Shown in pieces: positions 6,644 to 14,719 of a stretch of 64,000 nucleotides of DNA. The notes below the pieces were generated by a model. That model did no database searches, was not told the DNA's origin, and was given only the letters and a program-made list of their open reading frames with translations. This DNA comes from Emticicia sp043780375 (lineage in GTDB: Bacteria > Bacteroidota > Bacteroidia > Cytophagales > Spirosomataceae): positions 1-64,000 of the forward strand of contig NZ_JAYWCU010000144.1 of the NCBI RefSeq assembly GCF_043780375.1, read 5' to 3'. Numbering within the stretch: the stretch's first letter is position 1; each line of letters begins with the position of its first letter. The translations under genes and the position numbers were made by a program.

Positions 6644-9607
6644 TTAAGACAATGCCTCCCAAAGAATCTCAACAGGGTGTAGAGCTTTTCTCCCTGTTCC
6701 ATCATGAATTTGATGTCGGCAACTCGTCCCCGGTGCAGCAATAATTACCTCTTCGGCTTGCTTTCTTATAGTTGGAAAAAGTACCAATTCACCAATTTGC
6801 ATCGAAAGGTCATAATGTTCTTTTTCGTAACCAAAAGAACCAGCCATACCACAACAACCCGACGGAATCAAATGCACTTCGTAGTTTTTAGGCAACGAAA
6901 GTATCTTTTTTGTCGGTGTCAGTGAGGCAACTGCCTTTTGTTGACAATGTCCGTGCAGTTTTATTAAGCGTTTTTCTTGCGTAAATTGCTCGCTCGTAAT
7001 ACGTTTAGCATCAATTTCACGGGCAATAAACTCATCAATCATCAAAGCATTTTTAGCTAATTTTTTGGCAGATTCTACTAAGTGTGCTTCAACCAAATCG
7101 GGATATTCATCTCTGAATGTTAGGATTGCAGATGGTTCAATGCCAATAATTGGTGTATTTTCATCGATTAAATCTTTCAATAAAACTACGTTTTGATTGG
7201 CCAATTTTTGAGCATCATGTAATAACCCTTTTGATAAATACGCCCTTCCAGAATCAACATGATTTGGTATGATTACTTGATAACCAAGCCTTTGCAATAA
7301 GTCTATGGCTTTTTTACCAATTGCTACATCATTAAAATTAGTAAATTCATCACAGAACAGATAAACAAGTTTTTGTTTTAGGGGTTCTAAATTTTGAGCC
7401 CCTGCAATAGATTTCTTATACCATTTTTTTAAAGTCGTTTTTCCAAGCAAAGGCATTGTACGGTCTGGGTGAAAACCTATGATGCGATTAGCGATTCTTC
7501 GTAGCGGAGCATTTCCCAAAACCAAATTATAAGTCCACGGAATATATGAAGCGATATTACTCATTTTTGAATAATTGCCAATCAACCACGATCGCAGTGG
7601 TACGCCATTCTGTTCATGATAATGCTGCAAAAACTCCATTTTCAGCTTCGCCACATCAACATTCGATGGACATTCTGACTTACACCCTTTGCATAAAAGG
7701 CACAAATCCATTACTTCTTTTACTTCTTTGCTATCAAAACGATTGAGTTTTTCAGAATTTGTCAAAACTTCTCGCAAAATATTGGCTCTTGCACGAGTTG
7801 TGTCTTTTTCGTTACGAGTTGCCATATAACTCGGACACATTGTGCCGCCACTCAACTCGGTTTTTCGGCAATCGCCTGAGCCATTGCATTGCTCGGCGTG
7901 TTGAAGAATACTTTGATTATTAAACCTAAAAATAGTCTCAAACTCAGGCACTTGTTGGTCAGCCTCGTAGCGAAGGAATTTGTCCATCGGAGGCGTATCA
8001 ACAATTTTATTTGGATTAAAAATATTTTGAGGGTCCCAAACTTGTTTCAATTCCTTAATCAAAGCATAGTTTTTCTCGCCAATTTGCTGACGAATAAATT
8101 CTCCTCGTAAACGCCCATCGCCGTGTTCGCCCGAAAGAGAGCCTTTGTATTTTTTTACCAAAGTCGATATTTCTTCGGCAATCAGTCTAAATTGGCGATG
8201 TCCTTCGTGTGTTTTTAGATTAATAATTGGTCGCAAATGAATTTCACCTGAACCTGCATGGGCATAATGAACGGCAGACATGCGGTTTTTGGTCAAAATT
8301 TCATTAAAATCTCTAATAAAATCGGGCAAATCATTGACATCAACGGCAGTATCTTCGATTACGGCAACCGCTTTTTCATCTCCTGGAAGATTTGAAAGTA
8401 AACCTAAACCTGCTTTTCGTAAAGTCCATATTTTCTTCGTATCTTCCCCAAAAAGCAAAGGAAAATGATAACCTAAACCTGCGGCACGCATTTCTGTTTC
8501 CATTTTGGCGGCCAATTTCTCTACTTCATCTTTTGACTCACGAGCAATTTCAACTACCAAAACTGCACCTGGGTCGCCCTGCACAAAAAAACGATTTTGT
8601 AATTGCTCTTTGTTTTCTTTCGTACATTCTAAAATATAATGGTCAATCAACTCGACCGCCGAAGGGTTATATTTTAAGGCAATTAAATTTGCTCTAAGAG
8701 CTTCATCAATCGAATTAAAATGTACACAAACCAACCCTAAATTTTTAGGTGGCAGTGGATTGACATGAAGCTTTATTTCTGTCAAAAACATTAATGTTCC
8801 TTCTGAGCCAGCGATGAGTTTGCAGAAGTTAAAAAAAGCCCCTTCTGCCCCTGATGGGGGAGCTATAAATTCGTCTAACAATTCATCTATTGCATAACCA
8901 GTGTTTCTTCTTTTAATACTTGGCTTAGGAAATTCCCTTTTAATTTCTGCTTGATTGTCAAGATTAGAAAGTAAATTATATATATGTTGATAAAGTTTAG
9001 CTTCTAAAGTATCTCCCTTCATCTTATCAGAAAATGTATTTTTACCCTCATCGGCAGTTAGGGCGACCGTCGCTACGGGGCTAAATTCAACGAAGCTCCC
9101 ATCACTCAAAAAACCTTTTACTTCTAAAAGGTGATCACGAGTGCTACCATACACCACTGAGTTTGAACCACAAGAATTATTTCCGACCATTCCTCCAATC
9201 ATCGCACGATTGGCGGTTGAAGTTTCTGGACCGAAAAACAAACCATATTCGTTCAAGAAGTAATTCAACTCATCACGCACAACACCTGGTTGCACTCTTA
9301 CCCAACTTTCTTCTATATTTAATTCTAAGATTTTTGTAAAAGTTCGAGAAACATCAACGATTATTCCATTACCAACGACTTGACCAGCCAATGAAGTACC
9401 TGCTGTGCGAGGAATCAAAGATGTATTATTTTCATGTGCAAAAGCTATCAATTTTTTAATGTCAGACTCATCTTTTGGAATAGCTACTGCCAAAGGCATT
9501 TCACGGTATGCCGATGCGTCAGTGGCGTAGAGTGTCCGCATAACATTGTCAAAATGAAGTTCTCCCGTTAAATCTTTGGCAAGTTGCTGTAATTTTTGAT
9601 TTGTCAT
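6644..9607 (-). CDS. FAD-linked oxidase fused to Fe-S/CCG domain (D-lactate dehydrogenase-like)
   Basis: A 987-residue fusion of a GlcD/Dld-type flavoprotein and a GlcF-type iron-sulfur protein, expected to oxidise a 2-hydroxy acid such as D-lactate or glycolate and pass electrons to the quinone pool. Order: FAD-binding 4 domain (IPRTAGTSLAGQVVGNG, GGMVGNNSCGSNS), FAD-oxidase C-terminal domain (HAGSGEIHLRP, GEHGDGRLRGEF), a ferredoxin-like domain (CNGSGDCRK...MCPSY, then CLLCKGCKSECPSNVDV), and a C-terminal CCG region (HGHCQQK, SGCCGMAGSFGYE). The ATG at 9607 is preferred over an upstream TTG. Two palindromic DNA elements lie in frame in the flavin part (about 9060-9087 and 8846-8864) and encode atypical loops. 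Confidence 0.88.
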   Translation of the reverse strand: MTNQKLQQLAKDLTGELHFDNVMRTLYATDASAYREMPLAVAIPKDESDIKKLIAFAHENNTSLIPRTAGTSLAGQVVGNGIIVDVSRTFTKILELNIEESWVRVQPGVVRDELNYFLNEYGLFFGPETSTANRAMIGGMVGNNSCGSNSVVYGSTRDHLLEVKGFLSDGSFVEFSPVATVALTADEGKNTFSDKMKGDTLEAKLYQHIYNLLSNLDNQAEIKREFPKPSIKRRNTGYAIDELLDEFIAPPSGAEGAFFNFCKLIAGSEGTLMFLTEIKLHVNPLPPKNLGLVCVHFNSIDEALRANLIALKYNPSAVELIDHYILECTKENKEQLQNRFFVQGDPGAVLVVEIARESKDEVEKLAAKMETEMRAAGLGYHFPLLFGEDTKKIWTLRKAGLGLLSNLPGDEKAVAVIEDTAVDVNDLPDFIRDFNEILTKNRMSAVHYAHAGSGEIHLRPIINLKTHEGHRQFRLIAEEISTLVKKYKGSLSGEHGDGRLRGEFIRQQIGEKNYALIKELKQVWDPQNIFNPNKIVDTPPMDKFLRYEADQQVPEFETIFRFNNQSILQHAEQCNGSGDCRKTELSGGTMCPSYMATRNEKDTTRARANILREVLTNSEKLNRFDSKEVKEVMDLCLLCKGCKSECPSNVDVAKLKMEFLQHYHEQNGVPLRSWLIGNYSKMSNIASYIPWTYNLVLGNAPLRRIANRIIGFHPDRTMPLLGKTTLKKWYKKSIAGAQNLEPLKQKLVYLFCDEFTNFNDVAIGKKAIDLLQRLGYQVIIPNHVDSGRAYLSKGLLHDAQKLANQNVVLLKDLIDENTPIIGIEPSAILTFRDEYPDLVEAHLVESAKKLAKNALMIDEFIAREIDAKRITSEQFTQEKRLIKLHGHCQQKAVASLTPTKKILSLPKNYEVHLIPSGCCGMAGSFGYEKEHYDLSMQIGELVLFPTIRKQAEEVIIAAPGTSCRHQIHDGTGRKALHPVEILWEALS
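8846..8864. repeat. In-frame GC-rich palindromic element
   Basis: TGCCCCTGATGGGGGAGCT, an imperfect palindrome within the FAD oxidoreductase gene, encoding part of IAPPSGAEGAFF. It is closely similar to the element at 50013-50031 in the membrane glycosyltransferase gene (AGCTCCCCCATCGGGGGCT), which is read in a different frame there. The C/G blocks stand out against the AT-rich surroundings. Confidence 0.6.
9067..9078. repeat. In-frame GTCGCTAC hairpin element
   Basis: CCGT-CGCT-ACGG, a 4-bp stem with CGCT loop, inside the FAD oxidoreductase gene, encoding part of SPVATVAL. The loop and arrangement match the 15-bp units in the FG-GAP genes (TCGT-CGCT-ACGA), with the outer pair changed from T-A to C-G. 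The flanking GGGGCTAAATT resembles their ATTTAAA. Confidence 0.45.
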
Positions 9608-10065
9608 TATTCGTAAATTATTGAATTTTTCAAAGACATTTGTTTCTCCTCGTTGAACTAAAAAATTATTGATTGGCAAAAAACTTCTTTAAAAAGTACA
9701 AAATTGATAAAAACTTGTTTTGAAAGGCACAAAAGCCTTTTTTAAGCAAAAATACTTACTTTCTAAAGAAAAAGCAAACACCAAAGTCGATGAAATAATA
9801 AATATTATATTGTCTTTGTACAATTTTTCAAAATTGAATATTTTAAAGAATTTTTATTTTTTAAAACTATTTTTTGGACTTTATATATTTCTTTTTGTAA
9901 TTTTGAAAGTTAATTAGAAAAATAGTTTAACCATTTCTTAACAAATTTCTATTTTGTTTGTTTTAACAATTAGGTTGACAAACACAAAAATAGAAATTTA
10001 GGCAATTGTTCAACAAAATTTCCTAATTTTTAAATCTTTTTATTAACTTACTTTAATTACAACCT
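9608..10065. promoter_or_regulatory. Upstream region of susC (divergent intergenic region)
   Basis: A 458-bp, very AT-rich gap between the divergent FAD oxidoreductase and susC genes. A 65-residue open frame here is Lys/Phe-rich and looks spurious. The best promoter candidate for susC is TAATTTTG at 9898-9905, with TTG at 9874-9876 (21-bp gap), which would give a leader of about 150 nt. A 13-bp perfect inverted repeat follows (AAATTTCTATTTT at 9943-9955 and its complement at 9987-9999); it could be a regulator site or a leader hairpin. Confidence 0.4.
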
Positions 10066-13000
10066 ATGATGAAGTCCTACCAAGTGGGTCGCCCCTCTGA
10101 GCGACCATTGGCTGGTGTGAAAAGAATTCTTTTCACTCTTGCCGCAATGCTGTTAACATCACTTACGCTTACCGTGATGGCACAAGATGTAACTGTTTCA
10201 GGTAAAGTAAAAGGTGCCGATGGAACTGGCTTACCTGGGGTATCCGTACAAGCGAAAGGTACTGCAAAAGGTACTCAAACCGACATTGAAGGTGCTTACA
10301 AATTAGCTGGTGTACCAAAAGGTGCTACATTAGTATTTAGTTTTGTAGGTATGGAAACAAAAGAAGTTGCAGTAGGTAACAAAACTACTGTTGATGTAAC
10401 TTTAGTTGACGACACGAAAGCCCTTGAAGAGGTAGTAGTGGTTGGTTATGGTACTCAAAAAAGAAAAGAAATTTCTGGAACTGTAACAAGTTTGGGTAGT
10501 CGTGACTTCAATGCTGGTATTGTAACGAACCCATTGGCTGCTGCTCAAGGTAAAGTTGCAGGTTTGGTTATAACTTCAAGTAGTGGTGACCCGAACTCAA
10601 GACCAACTGTACGGTTGAGAGGAACAGGCTCGTTAAGTGCTGGTTCTGAACCACTTTATGTAATTGATGGTGTGATTGGTGCTCCAATTGAAAACGTTGC
10701 TCCTGAAGATATCCTTACAATGGATGTTTTGAGAGATGCTTCTTCTGCTGCAATCTATGGTTCAAGAGGTGCTAATGGTGTAATTTTGATTACTACCAAA
10801 AGAGGTAAATCTGGTGCTCCAACGGTTGATTATAGTGCTTATGTTGGACAAGAAACTATTTCTCAAAGACCTGATTTATTGAATGGTGCTGAGTATAGAG
10901 AAGCTGCTACAAAGTATAAGCAAACTTATACTGACAATGGTGCTAATACAGATTGGTTGGATGTAATTACACGTAAAGCAACAAGCCAAAACCATAATCT
11001 TGGTGTTTCTGGTGGTTCTGAGAATTTCTCATACCGTGCTTCGGTTGGTTATTTAGACCAAACTGGAACTTTGCTTGGCTCAGGAAAAGACCGTGTAAAT
11101 GCACGTTTGAATCTTGATTCTAAAGCCATGAATGGAAAATTAGCAATGAAGTTTAATATGTCTGCTTCTCAAGCTAATGCTGATATTGCTCAAAACAGAG
11201 CAATCGGTTTTGCGATGAACATGCGTCCTACTGACCCAGTTTATAATTCTGACGGAACGTATTTCCAGATTCCTGGTACATTTGCTAACTTTAATCCGTT
11301 GGCTGTACTTGAGAATGTATCTCAAAAAGAAAAATTACAAGACTTATTGTTTAATACTCAATTAGGTTACACAATTATTGAAGGTTTGGTATTTAATGTT
11401 AGTGGAACATTACGTACACAAAACAGAAACAATAGTAGTTTTGTAAAATCTACTCCTGGAAACCTTCTTTCAGTGGTTGGAGGAAACTCTGGTTCAAGAT
11501 CATTGAATGCAGTAAATGACCAACAACTTGAAACAACTTTGAGTTATTCAAAGGCTGTTGGTGCAAATAGCACATTAAATTTATTAGGTGGATATACCTA
11601 TCAAGATGTAATAAGCGATGGTTTTGGTGCAAGTAACAACAACTTTTTGTCTAATGATTTGGGAGCAAACAACCTTGGTTCAGGACTTGGTATCAGAACT
11701 AATCCAAATTTACTTGGCTCTTACAAAAATGAGTATAAATTAGTTTCGTTCCTTGCTCGTGCACAATACAGTTTGGCAAACAAATATTTTGCAACTGTAA
11801 ACGTACGTCGTGATGGTTCAACTAAATTTGGAGATAACAACAAGTGGGGATTCTTTCCATCGGTATCGGTTGGTTGGGCATTGAATGAAGAGGCTTTCTT
11901 GAAAGGAAACTCTACTATTGATAATTTAAAACTACGTGTTAGTTGGGGTAGAACTGGTAACTCAGAAGGTATCTCTCCATTACGTTCTCGTTCATTCTAT
12001 GGCCCAAGTGGCTCGTATTATGATGGATTAACCGATGATTTCTTGCCTGCTTATGCAATCCAAGGAAACCCAAATCCAAACTTGAAATGGGAAGTTAACG
12101 TAAACTATGGTGCTGGTATAGATTTCTCAATGTTTAAAGGAAAACTAAGTGGTTCATTAGATTATTATACACGTCAAACAAAAGACCTTTTGTATGTCGT
12201 TAACGCTCCGCAAGAAAAAGGATTTGTATTCCCTACAATCTTAGCAAATGTTGGAAGTATGCAAAACAGAGGTGTTGAAATCTCAACTTCATATCAGTGG
12301 GTTGATAACAGCAAATTCTCATTTAGTTCAACATTTGTTGGTTCATTCAACAAAAATAAAGTGTTGAGTTTGAAAAATGACGATTTTGCAGCACAAGACC
12401 AAATATTTTTACAAACCAGCTTAGGTAGCTTCATCAGAGGTACATCAGCAGTAGCTTTCTCAGTATTGCAAGCTGGTCAACCAGTTGGTGTGTTCTACGG
12501 AGCTAAAGTTGCTAAGATTGAAAACGGTAGATATGTATTTCAAGATTTGAATGGCGATGGAAAAGTGAATCAAGCAAATCCTGACAGAGAAGACCAAACT
12601 TATTTGGGTAGCCCAACTCCTTTATTTGTTGGTGGTTTAACTAATAATATGAAATTTGGTAATATTGATTTTCAGTTCCAATTGATAAGTAACTTGGGAG
12701 CTAAAATTGTAAATACTAATAATTTATTATTGGGCAGACAAGATGGACGTTTAGCTGAAAGTAATGCTCTTAAATCTGCATTGACAACTGTTGTTAATGA
12801 TGAGCGTACATTACCGATGGACTATTATGTTGAATCTGGCAACTATGTTCGTTTAAACAATGCTTCTTTAGGCTATACTATTCCAGTAGGAAAAAGTATT
12901 GTTAAGAGAGCAAGAATTTATGTGGCTGGAAATAACTTATTATTGTTTACTAAATACTCAGGTGTAGATCCTGAAATTAGTCAAGCACTAAAAGTTGATG

Positions 13001-13089
13001 GTGATAACCAAAGAGCACCAGGTATTGATGTTCGTGAGACATTCTACAAGACTCGTGGTATCACTGCTGGTGTAAGTTTAAGTTTCTAA
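10066..13089 (+). CDS. SusC/RagA-family TonB-dependent outer-membrane transporter
   Basis: A 1007-residue outer-membrane transporter that, with its SusD partner, imports a bulky nutrient powered by TonB. Order: an unusual N-terminal extension before the signal helix (VKRILFTLAAMLLTSLTL, cleavage near MAQ), a carboxypeptidase-regulatory-like domain (VSGKVKGADGTGLPGVSV), the SusC segment EEVVVVGYGTQKRKE, a plug domain (PLYVIDGVIG, IYGSRGANGVILITTKRG) and a 22-strand-type barrel ending in GVSLSF. The first 18 codons include the peptide VGRPSERPLAG, encoded by a palindrome at 10087-10106; the real start could instead be the GTG of VKRIL. Substrate cannot be inferred; no glycoside hydrolase is adjacent. 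Confidence 0.94.
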   Translation: MMKSYQVGRPSERPLAGVKRILFTLAAMLLTSLTLTVMAQDVTVSGKVKGADGTGLPGVSVQAKGTAKGTQTDIEGAYKLAGVPKGATLVFSFVGMETKEVAVGNKTTVDVTLVDDTKALEEVVVVGYGTQKRKEISGTVTSLGSRDFNAGIVTNPLAAAQGKVAGLVITSSSGDPNSRPTVRLRGTGSLSAGSEPLYVIDGVIGAPIENVAPEDILTMDVLRDASSAAIYGSRGANGVILITTKRGKSGAPTVDYSAYVGQETISQRPDLLNGAEYREAATKYKQTYTDNGANTDWLDVITRKATSQNHNLGVSGGSENFSYRASVGYLDQTGTLLGSGKDRVNARLNLDSKAMNGKLAMKFNMSASQANADIAQNRAIGFAMNMRPTDPVYNSDGTYFQIPGTFANFNPLAVLENVSQKEKLQDLLFNTQLGYTIIEGLVFNVSGTLRTQNRNNSSFVKSTPGNLLSVVGGNSGSRSLNAVNDQQLETTLSYSKAVGANSTLNLLGGYTYQDVISDGFGASNNNFLSNDLGANNLGSGLGIRTNPNLLGSYKNEYKLVSFLARAQYSLANKYFATVNVRRDGSTKFGDNNKWGFFPSVSVGWALNEEAFLKGNSTIDNLKLRVSWGRTGNSEGISPLRSRSFYGPSGSYYDGLTDDFLPAYAIQGNPNPNLKWEVNVNYGAGIDFSMFKGKLSGSLDYYTRQTKDLLYVVNAPQEKGFVFPTILANVGSMQNRGVEISTSYQWVDNSKFSFSSTFVGSFNKNKVLSLKNDDFAAQDQIFLQTSLGSFIRGTSAVAFSVLQAGQPVGVFYGAKVAKIENGRYVFQDLNGDGKVNQANPDREDQTYLGSPTPLFVGGLTNNMKFGNIDFQFQLISNLGAKIVNTNNLLLGRQDGRLAESNALKSALTTVVNDERTLPMDYYVESGNYVRLNNASLGYTIPVGKSIVKRARIYVAGNNLLLFTKYSGVDPEISQALKVDGDNQRAPGIDVRETFYKTRGITAGVSLSF
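10087..10106. repeat. Palindrome in the susC leader codons
   Basis: Perfect 6-bp inverted repeat GGTCGC / GCGACC around an 8-nt loop, encoding GRPSER between the start codon and the signal helix of SusC. GC-rich relative to its context. It may be an inserted repeat element or a translation-controlling hairpin. Confidence 0.5.
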
Positions 13090-13144
13090 AAACATTTTAT
13101 TAACAAGGTGTTATTAAAAGATATAAAAAATTAAAAACAATAAT

Positions 13145-14614
13145 ATGAAAAAATTCATTTTTACAGCATTGACTGTTGGTGCTTTGACTTCATTGTCATT
13201 ACAGTCTTGCACAAATTTAGATGAGCCCGTATATGATGCAATACCAGCAGACCAATTTTTGAAAACTGACGCTCAAGTAGCTGCGGCTTTAGGACCTGCA
13301 TATGGTGGTTTAAGAGGAATTACTTGGGATTGGTTCAATCCGAGTGAAGCATCTTCTGATGAGTTAATTGTTCCAACTCGTGGTGGTGACTGGTTTGATA
13401 ATGGTGACTGGTTAGCTTATTCTCGCCATACTTGGACTCCACAACACGGACCAATCAATGGTATGTGGGGTTTTATATTTGGTAATATTTCACGAGTAAA
13501 CCAATTGATCCCAGTAGTAAGTACAAACAAAGCTGCTGTGGACGAGCTTCGTGCTATTCGTGCATTTTACTATTTTATGGCTATTGATGCTTTTGGTAAT
13601 GTGCCTATCGTAACTGATTCGAAATCAAATGGTGCTACTAAAACACGTGCTGAAGTTTATGCTTTTCTTGAGAAAGAATTGACAGAATCTATTCCAAGCT
13701 TAACAGCAGGAAAAGCTTACAGCCGTATGACACAAGATGCAGGTAATATGTTATTGGCTAAATTGTATTTGAATGCTGGTGTTTATAAAGGCTCACCTGA
13801 GTGGCAAAAAGCTTTAGATGCTGTCAATAAAGTAATTGCATCTAAAAATGCTTATTCTCTTTCTTCATCTACCCTTGCCAACTTTATTGTGCAAAACCAA
13901 GGTTCAGGAGAAAACATTTGGACAATTCCTTTCGATAGCTTCAAAGCTGGTGGTATGAACTTCCAAATGAGAACTTTGCACTATGCAAATGCTACTACTT
14001 ATGGTTTGAGTAACTCACCTTGGAATGGATTCTGTACATTAGCAGATTTCTATAACTCATTCGAGAAAACAGATTTACGTAAAGCAATGTGGATTGAAGG
14101 ACAGCAGTTTGCCGCTTCTGGAGCAAAATTATTAGATGCTAAAAACCAACCATTGGCTTTTATCGCTGATTTCCCAAAAGACCAAATGACAGATGCTGAC
14201 CCTGAGTTTCAGGTTGCTGGTATCCGTTCGCAGAAATATGAAATCCAAAGAAATAACCCTAACGGAGACCAAAGTAATGACTACGTTGTATTCCGTTTGG
14301 CTGACGCACTTTTGATGAAAGCAGAAGCTTCTCTCAAGCTTGGTAAAGCTGCTGATGCATTAGCAGAAGTTAATAAAGTTAGAGTACGCTCGGGAGTTGC
14401 TGCGATGACTACTTTAACTGAAAAAGATATTTTGGCAGAAAGAGGTCGTGAAATGGCTTGGGAAGGTTGGAGACGTAACGATATGATTCGTTTCGGCACA
14501 TTCAGCCTCGAAAGAAAATTCATGAAGAAATTGGACAAAACAAGAGAATTGTTCCCAATTCCTCAAGCTCGTATCGATGCTAACCCATTATTGAAACAAA
14601 ATCCTGGGTATTAA
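13145..14614 (+). CDS. SusD/RagB-family surface lipoprotein
   Basis: A 489-residue nutrient-binding lipoprotein that caps the SusC channel. Signal peptide II with lipobox LQSC at about residues 19-22, the N-terminal SusD domain (EPVYDAIPADQFL), and the C-terminal RagB block with RLADALLMKAEASLKLGKAADAL (TPR-like) and the family ending RELFPIPQARIDANP. It lies 55 bp after susC on the same strand and ends with a strong terminator, so susC-susD form one unit. Aromatic residues are abundant in the N-terminal half, as expected for glycan or aromatic-ligand binding, but the substrate is unknown. Confidence 0.94.
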   Translation: MKKFIFTALTVGALTSLSLQSCTNLDEPVYDAIPADQFLKTDAQVAAALGPAYGGLRGITWDWFNPSEASSDELIVPTRGGDWFDNGDWLAYSRHTWTPQHGPINGMWGFIFGNISRVNQLIPVVSTNKAAVDELRAIRAFYYFMAIDAFGNVPIVTDSKSNGATKTRAEVYAFLEKELTESIPSLTAGKAYSRMTQDAGNMLLAKLYLNAGVYKGSPEWQKALDAVNKVIASKNAYSLSSSTLANFIVQNQGSGENIWTIPFDSFKAGGMNFQMRTLHYANATTYGLSNSPWNGFCTLADFYNSFEKTDLRKAMWIEGQQFAASGAKLLDAKNQPLAFIADFPKDQMTDADPEFQVAGIRSQKYEIQRNNPNGDQSNDYVVFRLADALLMKAEASLKLGKAADALAEVNKVRVRSGVAAMTTLTEKDILAERGREMAWEGWRRNDMIRFGTFSLERKFMKKLDKTRELFPIPQARIDANPLLKQNPGY

Positions 14615-14629
14615 TTTTTAAATATTTTT

Positions 14630-14661
14630 AAAAAGGCAGTTCCCAACGGTTCTGCCTTTTT
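14630..14661 (+). terminator. Intrinsic terminator after susD
   Basis: Stem AAAAAGGCAG (14630-14639) / CTGCCTTTTT (14652-14661), loop of 12 nt, followed by further T-rich sequence. It separates the susCD unit from the FG-GAP genes. Confidence 0.85.
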
Positions 14662-14677
14662 ATTTTTTTATACCATT

Positions 14678-14699
14678 GTACAACATATCTTTGTTGTAC
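14678..14699 (+). promoter_or_regulatory. Promoter box embedded in a palindrome, upstream of FG-GAP genes
   Basis: The -7-like box TATCTTTG (14686-14693) sits in a perfect 8-bp inverted repeat GTACAACA / TGTTGTAC (14678-14685 and 14692-14699), 20 bp before the next start codon. The overlap suggests an operator controlling a separate transcript for the FG-GAP genes. Confidence 0.5.
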
Positions 14700-14719
14700 G
14701 ATTACTTTAACCTATAACG

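Noticed and set aside
7960..7985. CCTCGTAGCGAAGG, resembling the GTCGCTAC hairpin family
   Set aside because: It encodes FLRYEAD, which fits the expected conserved region of the oxidoreductase, so there is no sign of insertion.
9720..9917. 65-residue plus-strand frame upstream of susC
   Set aside because: Lys/Phe/Asn-rich product typical of AT-rich non-coding DNA; it overlaps the likely promoter region.
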